From positions 1 to 64,000 of the forward strand of contig JANFOG010000016.1 of NCBI GenBank assembly GCA_024336345.1: DNA of 64,000 bases, read 5' to 3'. How positions within the stretch are numbered: position 1 is the first letter of the stretch; each line of letters opens with the position of its first letter. A program made the position numbers and the translations under genes. This DNA comes from Mariannaea sp. PMI_226 (lineage: Eukaryota; Ascomycota; Sordariomycetes; Hypocreales; Nectriaceae). Below are positions 49,931-61,390 of this stretch, piece by piece. The notes under the pieces were generated by a model. That model worked only from the letters and a program-made list of their open reading frames with translations, searched no databases and was not told the origin of the DNA.

Positions 49931-51600
49931 TTAGCGCTGCTTCGAAAGCAAAACATTGACGCTCTCCCGAGCATTTTGGGTAGCCCAGACACTGTCCTTG
50001 CCGCCTCTGCGCCACTCGTCACCAGAAGCATGTTCTCCACCTCCTCTTGAGGCTTCTCCCATGATAATCTCGAGGTCTCTTTTTTGGGAACTCAACCAAT
50101 TCTTGACAAAGTTGGCAGGATCTTGACTGAGGGACGTGAAAAAGGTGTGCTTGGCTTTGGAAACAGATATAGCTTGAACAAGGCGCGCCAACTGTTCATC
50201 GAGTCCCGTCACATCCTTGAGCATTTGCGCATACTGTGCGTTGTGGATCAGAGGTACTAAGGAATCCCGGAAAGTGTCTTCTACCGCAACCTGGACATCA
50301 TAGATAGTGGGTTGAGGATCTTTGTGAAAACCCTGGTCGACTCTGATTGTGTAAGGGAGAGCGAGTGGGGGAAGAGGTCGAAGGTGCTGCGTCACATATT
50401 CGTTAAGCATAGGGATATATCCCACATCTCCGCGTCTCACAACCTGATAAAATGTCAGTTCGAACTAGCGAAACGAATAAATTCCGACCAACCTTCTTCA
50501 TGAGCTCATCGCAACGGAAATTCCGCTTCTCCTCGTCTTCTTGCAATCCCATGACCTTGATGTATTCCCATAGACCCATAACAGCTTCTTGCTGCGTAGC
50601 TTGTGTCATATCAACAACTTCAGCAAGTTCTGGACTCAACAGATACGTCTCAGGATGCTCCTGTCGGAAGAGGTTGATAGTGATGTTCATGTTTTCGTCT
50701 CCATTTCGCTTGAATGTAAGCTCGTCGAAATCGGCGGCGGCAGGCAAGTTCACGTTGGACTGGCCTCTAGCTGTATTATCTGGCTTCTTCCACTCCACCG
50801 TTTGCTCCGCACCGTTTCGGAACCGAGAGCGGTCAAAGTCGACGGTCAAGCCTTTGAAGAAGTGTGAGAATCGATGTCGTTGTGGTTGGGTCTTAGGCTT
50901 TGAGGGATCAGTGCCATCTTGCTGTGTTTCATCGCTATCAATCTTTTCATGCTCGCCATTGTCATCTTCACTGTCGAGTAAACGACCTTCGATTTTGACA
51001 CGGTATGAAGCATCCATGCTAGGAGTGAAATCGAATGCATCGACATTGAGGCCATTACTCTGCCAAATCTGATCTTCGACCGTGTTGCTGATCCAGATTC
51101 GAAGTGTCTTGTATCGCTAGTTGGGAAGACTCGATGGTTAGTAGGCTAGTACTAATAGAAGATGTGCCTGAGTTTACTAACCTTGGTACTACGGCCTGCG
51201 CTCTCAATGATATCAAGTCGCTTGCGCGTCATAGTCGCATCGAGCCGACGTTCAACATCCCGCAAATCCTTGTAGCGCTGAACACCTTCAGCATCAATGA
51301 TGTTATCCTCAACGCCTTCGGGCATATTCTTGTCAGTGGGCTTCCGGCTGCGTCTCTTGGCAAGCTCGCTGGCATGTGCCTGGGCTTGTTGCTGCTGCAC
51401 GAGTTGAGCCTGGGTAAGAGGGACGGATGGATGGGGGCCTGAGGACATCATTGGGCCTAGAGTTGGCGTTTGAACGTTAGCAAAATGATGACCGAAAAAG
51501 AGCAAACGGGCGCAGAATATGTACCAATGCCACCTCTGCGCTGATTTGCAGGGGACCGCTGTGACACCTGCGGCGCATACGCGCGGTATTGTTGCTGCAT
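49931..51600 (-). CDS. SWI/SNF or RSC subunit with SWIB domain (Snf12/Swp73/Rsc6 type)
   Basis: Subunit of a SWI/SNF-family chromatin remodeller, the fungal counterpart of BAF60/SMARCD. Five exons (51600-51525, 51456-51182, 51116-50493, 50492 excluded to 50443-49931) give about 495 residues. The start is ATG at 51600 (MQQQYRAYAPQVSQRSPANQ). A Gln/Ala-rich N-terminus precedes the conserved block (RYKTLRIWISNTVEDQIW; FSHFFKGLTVDFDR; VEWKK). The SWIB domain lies at about residues 270-350 (YLLSPELAEVVDMTQ; AVMGLWEYIKVMGLQED; FRCDELMKK). The C-terminal helices (DVTGLDEQLARLVQAI; NWLSSQKRDLEIIMGEASR) are typical of the family. Fungi have both Snf12 and Rsc6 paralogues; I cannot decide between them. 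Confidence 0.93.
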
Positions 51601-52919
51601 TTTTTCTGGAATTGCTTGAATAGAGGCAAAGAGCGTTGATCACGACTGACGTCGAGGTTTCACTGAGACGAGGGAATGGCAGGAGGTTTAGGCGTGTCGC
51701 GTCGCATCGCAGTTCTGAGCGACCAGATGAGCGCGCTAACCACTTCCTACGATAGTCACGTGCTTACATAGTTCCTATTTGCAGCAGGAGGTTCCATGCA
51801 ACCAAGCAACGGACCTTATGCACAGACTACAGTACAACCTCAGGTATTTATTTCCCACCTAACTTACCTTAGACAAGAGAAGATACGCTAACTTCCTGAT
51901 AAGTGAATGGGTCACCTACCCAACGTAAGTCCCTTGCGCCCGAATGGCAACAGGGTATTGCCACATAAAAGCCCCAACCAACGAGAAAGTGCGTGTGAGG
52001 AAAAGTGCCTAGGCAGGATAACAAGGACACTCCCTTTTCTCCTTGGCACTTGGCTTGTTGTGAGCCTGTGGAAAGCATTGCGGGAGACAACCACAGGAAT
52101 CTCAGAAACTGCCGGCCATGGAGGTTGGCAAAATGCACACATTGAGTACCTTCCAGAAAGGTAGTGCATACTACAAGGCATCCGATTCATTTCAGTTAGC
52201 ACTGTGTTGATTTGGCGAAGAAACACTTACACTTGGGAAGCAATGGAAATCCAGCTTTGGATACCGAAAAAAAAACCGTGATTTCTTATCATAAAATGTG
52301 TAACTATACATGTGAGATATATAAGGCATTGCTTTTCCGTAAACTGGAGTGCATTGGAAGTCTTAGTTTGAAACGACGAAGGAGTCTGCTATGAATCTTC
52401 CCTCTCTGCCCAGCTCAATTCTGATGGAATACAGTGCGACCATCCCCCTTCTTCTAACCATTGCCATCTGCGATAAAACTTAATTCTCAGAAATTAATCT
52501 TTATGGCGTGAAATAGCCATCCTTCATGCCGTGGACGATTTCTAGGACAAGAGGGGAGTAGCCAAGTGGCTATCCTTCCAAGAAAGTCTCACAGCAAACA
52601 TCAGAAACCAAAGCAGCGAAACAGATAAGCGCGATGCCTATGCTACTGGTTGCAGCTTGTCGCACATTGCTTCGCCCGTTTCACGTCTTGCCACCGTCAA
52701 TGTTTTGAAAATGCACCAAATAAAAATATGCGTCCATCAACCCTCGCGAGAAATGAAACTCCAGAGTAGTGCGCCACGCTGCCGAATGCCCATAGACGAA
52801 CTGAATATGATAGGTAACAGGCAAAATGTTTAAAGAGATCAATCTTGCGGTTCGGGCGGCCGCGTATCTGTCAGGATCTAGCTCTGCGTTTTAAAATTCG
52901 TCCTTTGGTCGTTCTTCGC
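51601..52919. other. Intergenic region, no gene recognised
   Basis: 1.3 kb between the SWIB gene start and the PDK1-like gene end, both on the minus strand. It should contain the SWIB promoter (near 51,600-51,900) and the kinase 3' untranslated region. Open frames on both strands are short and lack domains or codon bias like that of the neighbours. Confidence 0.5.
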
Positions 52920-55363
52920 TCAGAATGCGGAGCCGAGTCCACTTCTCGACTGTCTCTTGCTGAACCGGTTCCGCTTGGGTGCTGGATCTTCAACGCCGCC
53001 TTGTGTTTTGCTCAAATGATTGCGGCCTTGTCGATCGCTGACGCCAAAGCCATCTGAAAGGCCAGCACGGCCTCCAAGAGTACTTGCTGGACTTGACATT
53101 GTAGATGACATGTCGGCGAACCCGTTGTCACCCCCATAGTTAGTTGGCATGCTTTGAGACATAGCAATATCTCTTGCTCGTTCTAGACACTCAATCCATT
53201 CTGCCGCCGCCGATGTTGTGCCTTCAGAGGGCGGTGATGGCGATTGTGACTTTGGTTCCTCAAATGTGTAATGGTGTCCACCCTAAGAATGTCACGTTAG
53301 CAGGGATTGACCAACAAGCATGCTGGTGAGGGGAGCTTGGAAATGAAGCTTACCGTATCTACACACCAAACAATCTGGCCTTTGGCGTCTTTTTGCGTTC
53401 TCCATGAGCAGTCCTGGGCAAGGAGAGATAGCTCCTGTTTTGCTCGCTTCTCCTCACCGCCGGCTGGAGCAAGGACGATACGACCGCTAGAAGTAATCAT
53501 CACCAATCGCTGCCGCTTTTTGGTGGTGCTTCCTCCAAAAAAACGTGCTAGCTTTTTATGGCCTTCCTCAGAGCCCTTCCCGTGAGGGCTTGATGTCAGG
53601 GGTGTTGACACAACCATCAGGTCACCCAGTTTCAAAATACGTTCGTTAGTCCTGGTGAGAACAGGCGACCATTCAATGTCTAGTTGTGTGGGTGGAGGCA
53701 GTTCTGTGATGATTCTCGCTGGTCGGCTACTCCCGTTGGCAGGATTACTCTGAGGTGGCGGAGCCCTTGTATTTGCAACGGGCCCAGGTGTGGAAGGAAA
53801 GCCGTTGAGTTGAATAACAGTAGGTTCCTGCTGAGGCGGCACATATGGGCGTAGTCTTGGTGCTTTTGACCTCCACAGTGCCTTGCCAAAAGGTTGGCCG
53901 TCGAAGAATTCGTGATTCTTGATGTGCTCGATTGTGAGCCGTCGGGCTGGATCAAGAACAAGACACCGCTCCACAAGGTCGCGTGCTGCTGGTGGGAATC
54001 CTGGGGGGAATTCATACTCGAGGTTCACAATCTTTTGGAACGTCAAATATTCGCTGCCTCCTTTGAAGGGTGGCCGTCCAGCTAGCAGTTGGTAAACGAT
54101 GCACCCAAATGCCCACAGATCACTAGCCTTACAGGCATTCTTGTGTGTGAGGAGTTCGGGGCTCACATATTCGGCAGTCCCCACGAATGATGCGGCACGA
54201 TCATCCTCTTCGCTATCCTGACGTGCAAGATCCGGCGCGCCGGAGTCTTGGTTCCTCGCTTGTCGAGGATCTTTGAGCAACTTGGCAGTCCCAAAGTCCG
54301 TGATCTTGACATGCATTTGGTCGTCGAGGAGAACATTCTCTGGTTTCAAATCTCGGTGAATGACGCCTCGCGAGTGCATATAGTCAATGGCATCTAGGAT
54401 CTGAGCTCCATAGAATCTCGTACATTCAACGTCGAAAGTGCCCGTCTTTTTTAGCACACCCAGAAGCTCACCACCATTGCATAAATCAAGCACATAGTAC
54501 AGGGATGTTTCATCCTGGAAGGTATAGTACAGTCGAACGATACCAGGGTGCTCCGTGAGGCGATTGAGTGTGTTTTTCTCAATGTTGACGTACTTGATCT
54601 TCTTTTCCTTGATGATGTGCCTTTTTTCCAAGACCTTGATGGCATATTCTTTGAGTGTCTGACGGTCGGTTGCGAGGTATACGCTACTGTAAGAGCCTTC
54701 ACCAAGAACGCGACCAAAATTGAAGTCGCGGACACCCTTCTTGACTTGTCGAACGACGGTGCGGCCACTCGCGTCCACCTCCCTACGAACTCCTACTGCA
54801 GCACCTCGATCCTTCCATTCTTCACTACTTGAAGGCACTGGGGTATCACCTGTGTATGGAGAGTTGGGTTGGGAAGTTCCAGAGGGAGGATTGTAGCCAC
54901 TAGCCATACCTCTGGAGCTTCGCCGTGGCGGTAACTGGCCAGCAGTCGGTTGGGGGGGCGCTTGTCGGTTCGGATTGTAGTGAGCATCTCTCTGGGGTTG
55001 GTTATGCGTGGAATGGGACAGGCCCGGATCGGGGGCATTGGGAAGGCCATATATGGATAATCTGGTGGCGTCGGGTTGAGGAGAATGCTGAAAGGTGTCG
55101 ATGACAGTGGTTTCCGATGTCACCTCGAACTGGCGAGGAGGCGAGACGTGTCTGGGGTCGTTGAGGATCGGTTCTATGCTAGAATCAACGGGATCGAGGC
55201 GGACGCTATCGGCAAGAGATTCTAGGGTTGTTTGGGAGGGGGGTGAGGGTGTCGTGGCAGAAGTCGGTGCAGTTGCTGACACAGACGCGGCTTCGGCAGC
55301 ATCATCGGGGTTGGCGATGCGAAGACCACCCAGTGCCTGAGAGAGACTCAGGTCCCCATTCAT
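52920..55363 (-). CDS. PDK1/Pkh-type AGC protein kinase
   Basis: Master AGC kinase that phosphorylates the activation loops of Ypk, Pkc and related kinases; in fungi it responds to sphingoid bases. Two exons (55363-53354, 53282-52920) give 790 residues. The start is ATG at 55363 (MNGDLSLSQALGGLRIA). A Pro/Ser-rich leader of about 200 residues precedes the kinase domain: glycine loop LGEGSYSSVYLA; AIKVLEKRHIIKEKKIKYV; catalytic loop HRDLKPENVLL; DFGTAKLL; activation segment SFVGTAEYVSPELL, the PDK1 form; and DLWAFGCIVYQLLAG. The insert between DFG and the activation Ser (NQDSGAPDLARQDSEEDD) is acidic. A PH-like region follows (WSPVLTRTNERILKLGDLMV; ARFFGGSTTKKRQRLVMITS; WCVDTGGHHYTFEE), completed by the second exon. 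The end is a Ser/Gly/basic tail. Confidence 0.95.
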
Positions 55364-57859
55364 ATTGATAATGGAGCTTCCCTGAAAGCCGTGGTCAGGG
55401 AGTGACGGGGTGAGGGCGCGATTATGAGCAACACGAGCACCCTTTGAGAGTCACTCGGAAGGAGAAGGGCGGGTGTATGAATGAGAGACTGACAGTCACG
55501 AACTGGGAGTCGGTAGACCATGGAGCATCACCAGTGGAGATGGTGCTGTTGGGGAATATATTGGGTCAGCAACGGGCAGCATCCGCAGTACCTAGCGCCA
55601 CTGGCAACGGCAACAGCAACAGCACCAGCACCGGCAGTAAAGATGGGGAAAGGTAAGCGGGCTAGGGCGACTGGGGTTTGCAGTGCTGTACCTCTCGCTT
55701 TGTCTTCGTAATGGAGCCTGGAGCACTAGACTGCCTTCAGTTGTACGTAGTGCAGTACGAGGATCGCCTCAGGCGGCTGGACCTCCAGGTGGGATAGCTA
55801 ATAACCTAAGTGCTGGAGGACAAAAAGTGTTGATGGGTACTGCGTAATTATTGGGTGGGTTAGGCTAGCGATGCAAGAAGCTGGTAGGCTGGTGCTGTAC
55901 GAGGTCCAGGTAGGTACCGAGATAGGTTGGGTAATACCAACCATTTCAACCTAACCTTGGGTACGGGTACAAAGGTGCTTAGCACCTCGACCACCTTACA
56001 ATCTCGTTCACATCAACGACCCTTGCCGTTGCTCGCCGGGGACCTCATGAGCCAACCGAAATGCACGTTCATGATCTGTCCAGTTGACTATGGGAGGCTC
56101 AGCAGTTCTTGTAACAACCTTGTTCAGTGAAACGCCAAAAATACTCGAGCAGAATACGTGTGTGCTTGGATGGATGTCGGAACAACTGCATTGCTTGTAA
56201 CTTGCGTCTTGACTTTTGGCAAAGCGGATTGTTTGTCATGTACATCATGTACATATGTATGTGCAGTAGTTTCATCGTAGACGTCGTTTGCATGTCCATA
56301 CCATGTAACTAAAAGAGCATATAACGTTACCATAGTATACTAAAGTGCAGTTTGCCAGTTGCTTCTCGCTCCGCACTTGAGTTTAGAGCATGGAGTTCGT
56401 GTACGAAGCAGTCGTCATTGTTTACGGGGGAGATGGTGGGAATTTCCTGCCTAAGGTACCAGCTTACCTGCCTTCACAAAGTGTGCCTAGAAGTACAACC
56501 AGCCAGGCAACATCACGTCCCCGTCCGCTTCAACAGAGACCGCTATCGTGCTACGTATTTGTCAAGTCTACAACCAGCTGCCTGTGCCTCTCTAGCTATC
56601 GCAAGTGATTTTCTTCGATTTCGTAATATTTCGTACACAAAGCAGGCTGTGCTGGATGAGATCTACTACCAGGATACGTAATTGATACCTCGCAACTTAT
56701 TTATGGCGCCTCGTTTAACCGAGAGCGGTTCTTAAGGGAAGGGGCTCAGCGATGAGCTTTGTTGGCAAGTCGCCTCCACTGAGGCATGTGCAGCCCCCCA
56801 TACCAATCCTCACATCATCTCTCAATCATTGCAGTTCTCTTTAGAGGGCTCTACACGAAATCAACCACCAGGTACCACATCAGCACGCCTAAACATAAAG
56901 GTGAACTGATGCCGTTACATGGTGTGCACAATAGTTATTATAATTTATTCAAAAACTATCTCAATTTCATTGCGCATACTCTTGTGAACTGGTACCAAGC
57001 TCTGCTTGTCAGGGTGGTGACCCTAACGCAGTCATGTCAACCAGATGGGAATGACAACCCAACGCGGCTCGTACATTGAGTACTGGATACAGTTAGGTAC
57101 GTACCTGATTTGATATATTTGTGTGATTGGTAACCTGGAGGTGCGATCTCAGTTAGCCTAATGTATAATTAATAAATACTCTGAAGTGTGCTCACTGCGA
57201 CTTTCCTTCTATGTGCATAAATTCAGGCAATATGCTTTATTTTACCTAGTTACCTTATGTCTCAATGATCAATGAATATCTCGTGCTGACAATGACTCTA
57301 CCGAGATGAGCAAACGGGCCCCTTGTTGAGAAGGTCATACCACAAACATACCAAGATTACTAAGTACGAGGCACAAGTACCAAAGTGTGAGGAGCCACTT
57401 CGTCCCGCACCAGAGTGCCATTGCCATTGCCATTACCCATCACCAGCCCTGTGGACGGGCGCAACTCCAACTGCTGAATCTTCCAAATCATGTAGGAATT
57501 TCTTGTGTCGTTTCGATGTGAGGGGGCCTTCCCCGAGCTGAATTCGAATGGCAGTATATTGTGATCAACTAAACCTCCTCCTCCCAACACACATACACAC
57601 AAACACGCCACTGCGTCGAACGCACAAAATTAATGATATCCTCGATTGATCCTGCTCCCTGGGTACATAGGCAACACCCTGTAGAACTCACATCCCCACA
57701 GTGTCTCCTAGTTGGAAGGAAGGCGTACTGCTGTGGCAGGATGCAACAGCCCCCAAGGGAGACACGAATGTATTGCGTCCAAGAATCCTTTTCTTCCAGC
57801 TCAAAAATTTTCAGTGCAAAGCAGGCACTCAGAACTTGAATTTGTCATCTCAACACATC
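55364..57859. other. 2.5 kb without a credible gene
   Basis: The PDK1-like gene promoter occupies the first few hundred bases; it includes a CAACAGCAAC-type triplet-like tract around 55,604-55,640 and TAGGTACCGA at 55,911-55,920. Beyond that I see only short open frames on both strands, a CTAAGGTACC site at 56,451-56,460 and a TACATCATGTACATATGTATG palindromic stretch near 56,240. No tRNA, domain or repeat was recognised. Confidence 0.5.
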
Positions 57860-59340
57860 ATGCTTCGATCGAGTCCAACAACTATCAACCTTACTCCCGC
57901 CGAGCTCAAAGGTTTCGAGCATCGCTCTAGATATAGACGATACCTGTTGAGGCTTAGAAATGAATCCTCTCCGCGTGCGAAAAACAGTATTGAACTTGCA
58001 AATCGCCTCCAAATGCCAGAAAAAGGCTTTGGACACCGCACTTCTGATACGCCCGATCCCGATAACGGAGAGGAATAGGCATCCCCTCCATATCTTCAAG
58101 GATACAGAGGCCTCGATCCCGTTGGCAACCCGGACGCCGGCACGGGAATGGCCTTGAATCCAGATTTGCCATTGCTTCATTCCGGAAGACATGATGTTTC
58201 ACCAAGTCATCTAACTGTCACAAGTGAGTCGGAAATTACGACGCTCTACGCATTTAGCATACCTGAAAATCTCCAGGGGACTCCAGTAGTTCAGCATCAG
58301 AAATTACGTCTGCGCATGATGCATTGGAGGGCTGGCCAAACAACTCGGAGCACGGCAGTCTACCGCCATCACTGCAGGTGCCATTGCGCGTGAGAGTCCA
58401 GACATCCCCAAGTTCAAACCCGATGCCCAAGACACACGTGGGTAGCAAGCCTAGCACCAAGTTCTCTGAGTCAGTAATTTAACGTTGATGCACAGGCTAA
58501 CATAGAACAACATGTCCGTATTCAGTCTGTGCAGCATTTGTATGAAGGTTCGGACGATATTGTCTCCCTTCTCGACACAGAGATAACTTCAGAAAAATAT
58601 TCAGATGGCTCAATAGTAAGAGCCATTCAAACCAAGGCCTCGCTTGAAAATGACTAAGACAGAGGCAGAGTTCGTTGAATTCGACGACTACAACTTCATC
58701 TCCAATCCGTGCCCGAGTCCGGTCTCAGTCTCACGCGTCGGAGAGTCTGTCATTAACGGGCCTAAGCCAGCTGGGGCTAGGAGCATCATCATTGTCAAGA
58801 GAGGCCAGTAATACAAACGAGACGGCAGGCACTTCGGATCCCACACCATCGCGGAGTCTTGCTGTTTACAATGATGAGGTAGCCAGGACTGCACAGCCAC
58901 AGACCCCTAGGCATTTACCAGAGGCCCGTCATCAAAGCCAGATTGATGGCTACTTCACAGCGCCTGTTGGGGGGCATCGTGAACGGACAGTGGCAGCAAG
59001 ACCGATTACTCATATGAGAAGAGGCCTGACTAGATTCGTTATTAGTCCTGTAGGCTTGAGGACATCTGGGTATCAGGGGTTGTTTGGAGGAGCTGAAAAT
59101 ACAGGCGATGGTTGAGTTGGTCAAGAGACGCAGGAACCAAAATAGCATTCCAAGCTTGAGGAGATGGCTTAAGAGTCCCAAGTCGATAATGGCGTCCTCG
59201 ATAATGAATGACCTGCGAGTCAAGGCGAGGAAGTTTGGGGTAAGTTCAGCGGTTATCTATCCACTATTGCATTGGGGTAGACAGACTACAAGAGGCATCG
59301 GGTTGCACATAGCTTCATTGCCAAAATATCATAGAATCAG
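57860..59340 (+). pseudogene. Probable decayed protein-coding gene, unknown function
   Basis: Protein-like sequence broken into pieces. From ATG 57860 a frame (MLRSSPTTINLTPAELKGFE...) runs to a TAG at 58076-58078. It resumes in the same frame (ASPPYLQGYRGLDPVGNPDA...) to a TGA at 58391. The same frame reappears at about 58,487-58,650 (QHVRIQSVQHLYEG; SLLDTEITSEKYSDG). The adjacent frame then carries on (SLNSTTTTSSPIRARVRSQS; QIDGYFTAPVGGHRER; THMRRGLTRFVISPV) to 59115. A further shift returns to the first frame (IQAMVELVKRRRN; LRRWLKSPKSIM) and ends at a GTAAGT donor near 59,238. One nonsense codon and at least two shifts suggest a pseudogene. Alternatives are several unrecognised introns or sequence errors. 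No domain was recognised. Confidence 0.45.
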
Positions 59341-59344
59341 TTGA

Positions 59345-60529
59345 ATCAGTATGACTCGATTTTACACATGTACCACTAGTGTATTCATCACATATCATTC
59401 TTGGCCTGAAAAAAAAAATTCCTCCTCCGACGCCAACCTCGGCTCGGGCTTAAAGGAAGGAAGAAAATTAATAATATAGATATTCCGTTCCTGGAAAAAA
59501 AATTAAGAAGGTTACCGTCTGTATCAAGGACGATGTCCTCCAATGAAAACCTTGCCTCAGAGAGTCCTCAGCTGGGTGCCCTTTGGTCCGCCAGACGTTG
59601 ACCATCCAACCAAAAAGCGTCCGGGCTTACGAAGATGATCAGAGGACCTTGACAATTACGGAGTCTCGAAGTGGATAAGCGCTTGGGGTACGTACATATA
59701 CCTGCAGGGCTAACTATTAGTCTTGCGCTAGACCTCTTTTATGGCTGGCAGGTTTGGAGCCACCGGGGGCAGTGGCCGATTAGCTGATGCCGTGCATACA
59801 GTACGAATACTTCGTTGCACGGACTCATCCACAACTTGTCTTAGTTCCATTCCCCTCCTGGAGATAACATGAAGCACTGTCCTGCACTACACGGCTATCC
59901 CAGCTAAAGTACAGAGACATTCCGTTTCCGTCTCTCGAACCAATACACAGTGCCAAACTCACTTTACCCCAGGTTGCGGTTGGTTAACCATGTAGCCTCA
60001 CTCCGATCTCCTGCAGCTCAAGCCAAGAGCCACTCATGCCCCTTCCTTGCGCTCGCTTTCTTCTTCTTGTCCACTTCCCTTCTTCTTATTGTTCATCCTC
60101 TCTTCCTCCAACACTACCCACACATCTAACCCTCCTCCATATATTCTGGGCTTCCTACCACCCATCTCTGCGTCCTTTCCGCCTCTGCCTTCTCTTCCCA
60201 CTACGAGTCTGACCTCCCGTCGTTACACACCCATCCACGCTCATCACTCCTCTTGACTACCTAGTCACTCGTCTTGTACATCCTCACTCCTGTCACGCCT
60301 TGTCCTCTCAGACGCGCTGCCTTTCTCATCAATTGGACTGTCTTTCAACGACACCCATATCTGAACAACATCATCGCCGCCCTTGTTCCTTCAATCCTCC
60401 CACTTAGCTGCTATTAACCCGACTCGGCGGCTCAACGTTTCCGGAGACAAAATTGATGGTTTGTGACAACACTGACTACTAACCTCTGCATATTTCCAGT
60501 TAACCTTGCTCTCCCAATCACTCCCCAAA
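59345..60529 (+). promoter_or_regulatory. Upstream region and spliced leader of the 60530 gene
   Basis: The first 600 bp show nothing recognisable. From about 60,040 to 60,460 the strand is strongly CT-rich (TTCTTCTTGTCC, CTCTTCCTCC), typical of the transcript start region of a highly transcribed ascomycete gene. A 5'-leader intron can be read at about 60,462-60,499: GTTTGTGAC donor, ACTACTAAC branch site, TTTCCAG acceptor. It ends 30 bp before the ATG. Confidence 0.55.
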
Positions 60530-61390
60530 ATGGCCTACTTCAGCCCTCAATTTCCATCTGCCTCTCCCGTCCTCCTTATGTCCCCTCAACCTCCCCACCA
60601 GTCACCTCGAAGCATGGCAAGCTTTGCAACCCGCCAGCTTACACCCACTCGAGGCTTCGGTCGGATTGCTGCGGGGAGAAAGCGTTGCCGTGATGAGGCA
60701 TCCACAAACCTTGAACCCGATGTATCTACTATCGCACATGAAGAGCCAGAAACGGAATGGGTGTATGGGCCAGGAATGACCTTGATCAAGTCCACCAAAG
60801 CCTATGTGACCGAGGCCGGCAGCCAATCTGGTACCTGGCTCGAAGAGAAAAAAGCCGCTGAAGCCGCAGTCCGACAGGAGTTCCAAGACCTTCAAAGAAA
60901 TCATAAGACGCAACGCACCGATCGCAGTTTTGACACCCCCTCTTCGGCTTCTGTGCCATCCGCATCTCTCAAAGTCAACCCCGCAACCGCCTCTGCGACC
61001 AGTCCTCAAGCCCCCGTCATTGACGATTTCACTCTGCATCTCGGCATTGGCTGGCGAAAAATCAGCGAGGACACGGATATTCAAGCTGCTGCTCGAGGCT
61101 GGGCCCGTTTTATTGAGAACCACTTTCCCATCAGCAACGCCCGAGTGGTCCTGGAAAGTAAGGGTCTGCAGTCATACCTGGTAGAGTCGACACAAGGTTT
61201 CTTCCTTTTCGCGGAAAATCTTCGTCAAGGCCAACTCGTTAGCCAAACTGTTGATGGTGCCCTACGCAATCTTCAATGCTCACCTCCTCATTTCGACGGT
61301 ACTGAAGCGCTTTCAGCAATTGAGTCACCCAAGCTCATCAATAGCTACGCTGTTAGCGCTGCGACTGACACCGAAATGAAGATGGATTAA
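60530..61390 (+). CDS. Conserved-looking hypothetical protein
   Basis: Uninterrupted 286-residue frame, ATG at 60530 in the strong context CCAAAATGG, stop at 61388-61390. I do not recognise the family. The N-terminal 70 residues are Pro/Ser/Arg-rich (MAYFSPQFPSASPVLL; ATRQLTPTRGFGRIAAGRKR) with a basic cluster RKRCR that could be a nuclear signal. Next comes TEWVYGPGMTLIKSTKAYVT and an Ala/Glu/Gln-rich helix (EEKKAAEAAVRQEFQDLQ). The C-terminal half looks folded (DDFTLHLGIGWRKISED; AAARGWARFIENHFPISNAR; LQSYLVESTQGFFLFAENLR). Codon use and low intron content match expressed neighbours. The leader intron and CT-rich upstream tract support a real, well expressed gene. Confidence 0.8.
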   Translation: MAYFSPQFPSASPVLLMSPQPPHQSPRSMASFATRQLTPTRGFGRIAAGRKRCRDEASTNLEPDVSTIAHEEPETEWVYGPGMTLIKSTKAYVTEAGSQSGTWLEEKKAAEAAVRQEFQDLQRNHKTQRTDRSFDTPSSASVPSASLKVNPATASATSPQAPVIDDFTLHLGIGWRKISEDTDIQAAARGWARFIENHFPISNARVVLESKGLQSYLVESTQGFFLFAENLRQGQLVSQTVDGALRNLQCSPPHFDGTEALSAIESPKLINSYAVSAATDTEMKMD

